Below are positions 5,178 to 5,747 of a DNA stretch of 5,747 nucleotides, one piece after another (the stretch's first letter is position 1; each line of letters opens with the position of its first letter). A model generated the notes under the pieces. It made no database searches. It saw only the letters and a list, made by a program, of their open reading frames with translations, and was not told the DNA's origin. The position numbers and the translations under genes are program-made. Origin of the DNA: Chloroflexota bacterium (lineage in GTDB: Bacteria > Chloroflexota > Anaerolineae > Anaerolineales > Villigracilaceae); assembly GCA_021823555.1 (NCBI GenBank), contig JAKANW010000229.1:1-5747 (forward strand), written 5' to 3'.

Positions 5178-5747
5178 TTACAAATATTTCTCGTTTTCGC
5201 CGTGCTTCAATCCGTCCACAACTTTGCGGACCTTTTGCGCCTGATCCTTGTGGCAGACAAGCAGCACATCCCCAGAGTCCACAATGATCAGGTCGTCTAC
5301 GCCGATGGTGACCACCAGCCGGTCGTTGTGGTTGCCATACACCAGCGAATTATGCGTGTCTTCGGCAATGTGGTTCCCGGCAAAATGGATGTTGCCGTCC
5401 TTGTCGGGCAGTAACACATCGAAGAGCGCGTCCCACGTGCCGACGTCACTCCAATCGAGACCGCCCGCCGGCAGGACTGCCACCTTCTCCGCGTGTTCCA
5501 TAATGCCGTAATCTACGGTAACGTTTTCCAGACCCGGCCAAACGCGCTCAATGACTTCCTCGGGTCGCATCGACGTTTGGCCGGCCGCGATCTCCTCCAG
5601 CGCTGCCTTCAGCCCTGGCATTTGCCTGCCAACCTCCGCCAGAATAGTGTTCACCTGCCAGACGAAGATTCCCGAGTTCCAGGAATGATCGCCGGTGGAG
5701 AGCATCCCGCGCGCGTGGCTTTCATCGGGTTTTTCCCTGAAAGTCAA
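5178..5747 (-). CDS. manC: Mannose-1-phosphate guanylyltransferase, C-terminal part (cut by window edge)
   Basis: The enzyme makes GDP-mannose from mannose-1-phosphate and GTP in the cytosol, supplying mannose and derived sugars for polysaccharides and glycoproteins. The reading frame is open to the window edge, so the N-terminal half with the nucleotide-binding GGxGxRLWPLS-type motif is outside; the first visible codon (TTG, 5745-5747) is not a start. Visible family motifs are FREKPD (visible residues 3-8), WNSGIFVW (23-30), the VDYGIMEHAEKVAVLPA segment (78-94) and DWSDVGTWDAL (98-108). The last part (about 115-189) is beta-rich, as in the short single-function form; the C-terminal isomerase domain of the long bifunctional ManC/AlgA enzymes is absent. 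The gene ends with TAA at 5178-5180, and topA follows 76 bp later. A sister sugar-phosphate nucleotidyltransferase is possible, but the WNSG and DWSDVG motifs favour mannose. Confidence 0.9.
   Translation of the reverse strand: MTFREKPDESHARGMLSTGDHSWNSGIFVWQVNTILAEVGRQMPGLKAALEEIAAGQTSMRPEEVIERVWPGLENVTVDYGIMEHAEKVAVLPAGGLDWSDVGTWDALFDVLLPDKDGNIHFAGNHIAEDTHNSLVYGNHNDRLVVTIGVDDLIIVDSGDVLLVCHKDQAQKVRKVVDGLKHGENEKYL

Noticed and set aside
5186..5217. Possible promoter at the 3' end of manC (TTGAAG, 18 bp, TATTTG on the minus strand)
   Set aside because: The -10 matches the consensus at only three of six positions, and the stretch is coding sequence. It is too weak to call as the topA promoter.

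Overview
The window looks like chromosomal DNA from a Chloroflexota bacterium, most likely Anaerolineae or a relative. This is inferred from three things: a DNA topoisomerase I with an extra zinc ribbon at its N-terminus, a two-helix membrane protein of a style I associate with Anaerolineae, and a moderately GC-rich composition. No rRNA or other direct phylogenetic marker is present, so the assignment is tentative. I see no tRNA, CRISPR array, insertion sequence or phage gene.

All five genes lie on the minus strand, so they read from right to left. First is the 3' part of a mannose-1-phosphate guanylyltransferase gene (5178-5747, cut by the window edge). After 76 bp holding a GC-rich stem-loop comes a complete topA (2792-5101). 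After 36 bp holding a perfect inverted repeat comes a 60-residue single-helix membrane protein (2573-2755). Its 3' end overlaps by 17 bp the start of a 465-residue SAM-dependent methyltransferase (1192-2589). A 128-bp gap carries a good sigma-70-type promoter (1126-1154). That promoter drives the last gene, a 335-residue two-helix membrane protein of unknown function (56-1063). A strong, symmetric intrinsic terminator (25-57) begins right at that gene's stop codon.

The first four genes are closely spaced and may be co-transcribed, although the hairpins on both sides of topA could partly terminate or process the transcript. GDP-mannose synthesis and a membrane-linked methyltransferase suggest polysaccharide or glycoconjugate work at the envelope. 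topA is a housekeeping gene that may simply sit between them.

The most interesting part is the small-membrane-protein/methyltransferase pair. The uncharacterised N-terminal half of the methyltransferase contains a D-x4-N followed 12 residues later by an I-D, at spacings seen in kinase-like (protein kinase/aminoglycoside phosphotransferase) active sites. It may therefore be a kinase-like lobe fused to a methyltransferase. This is inferred from the sequence and untested.
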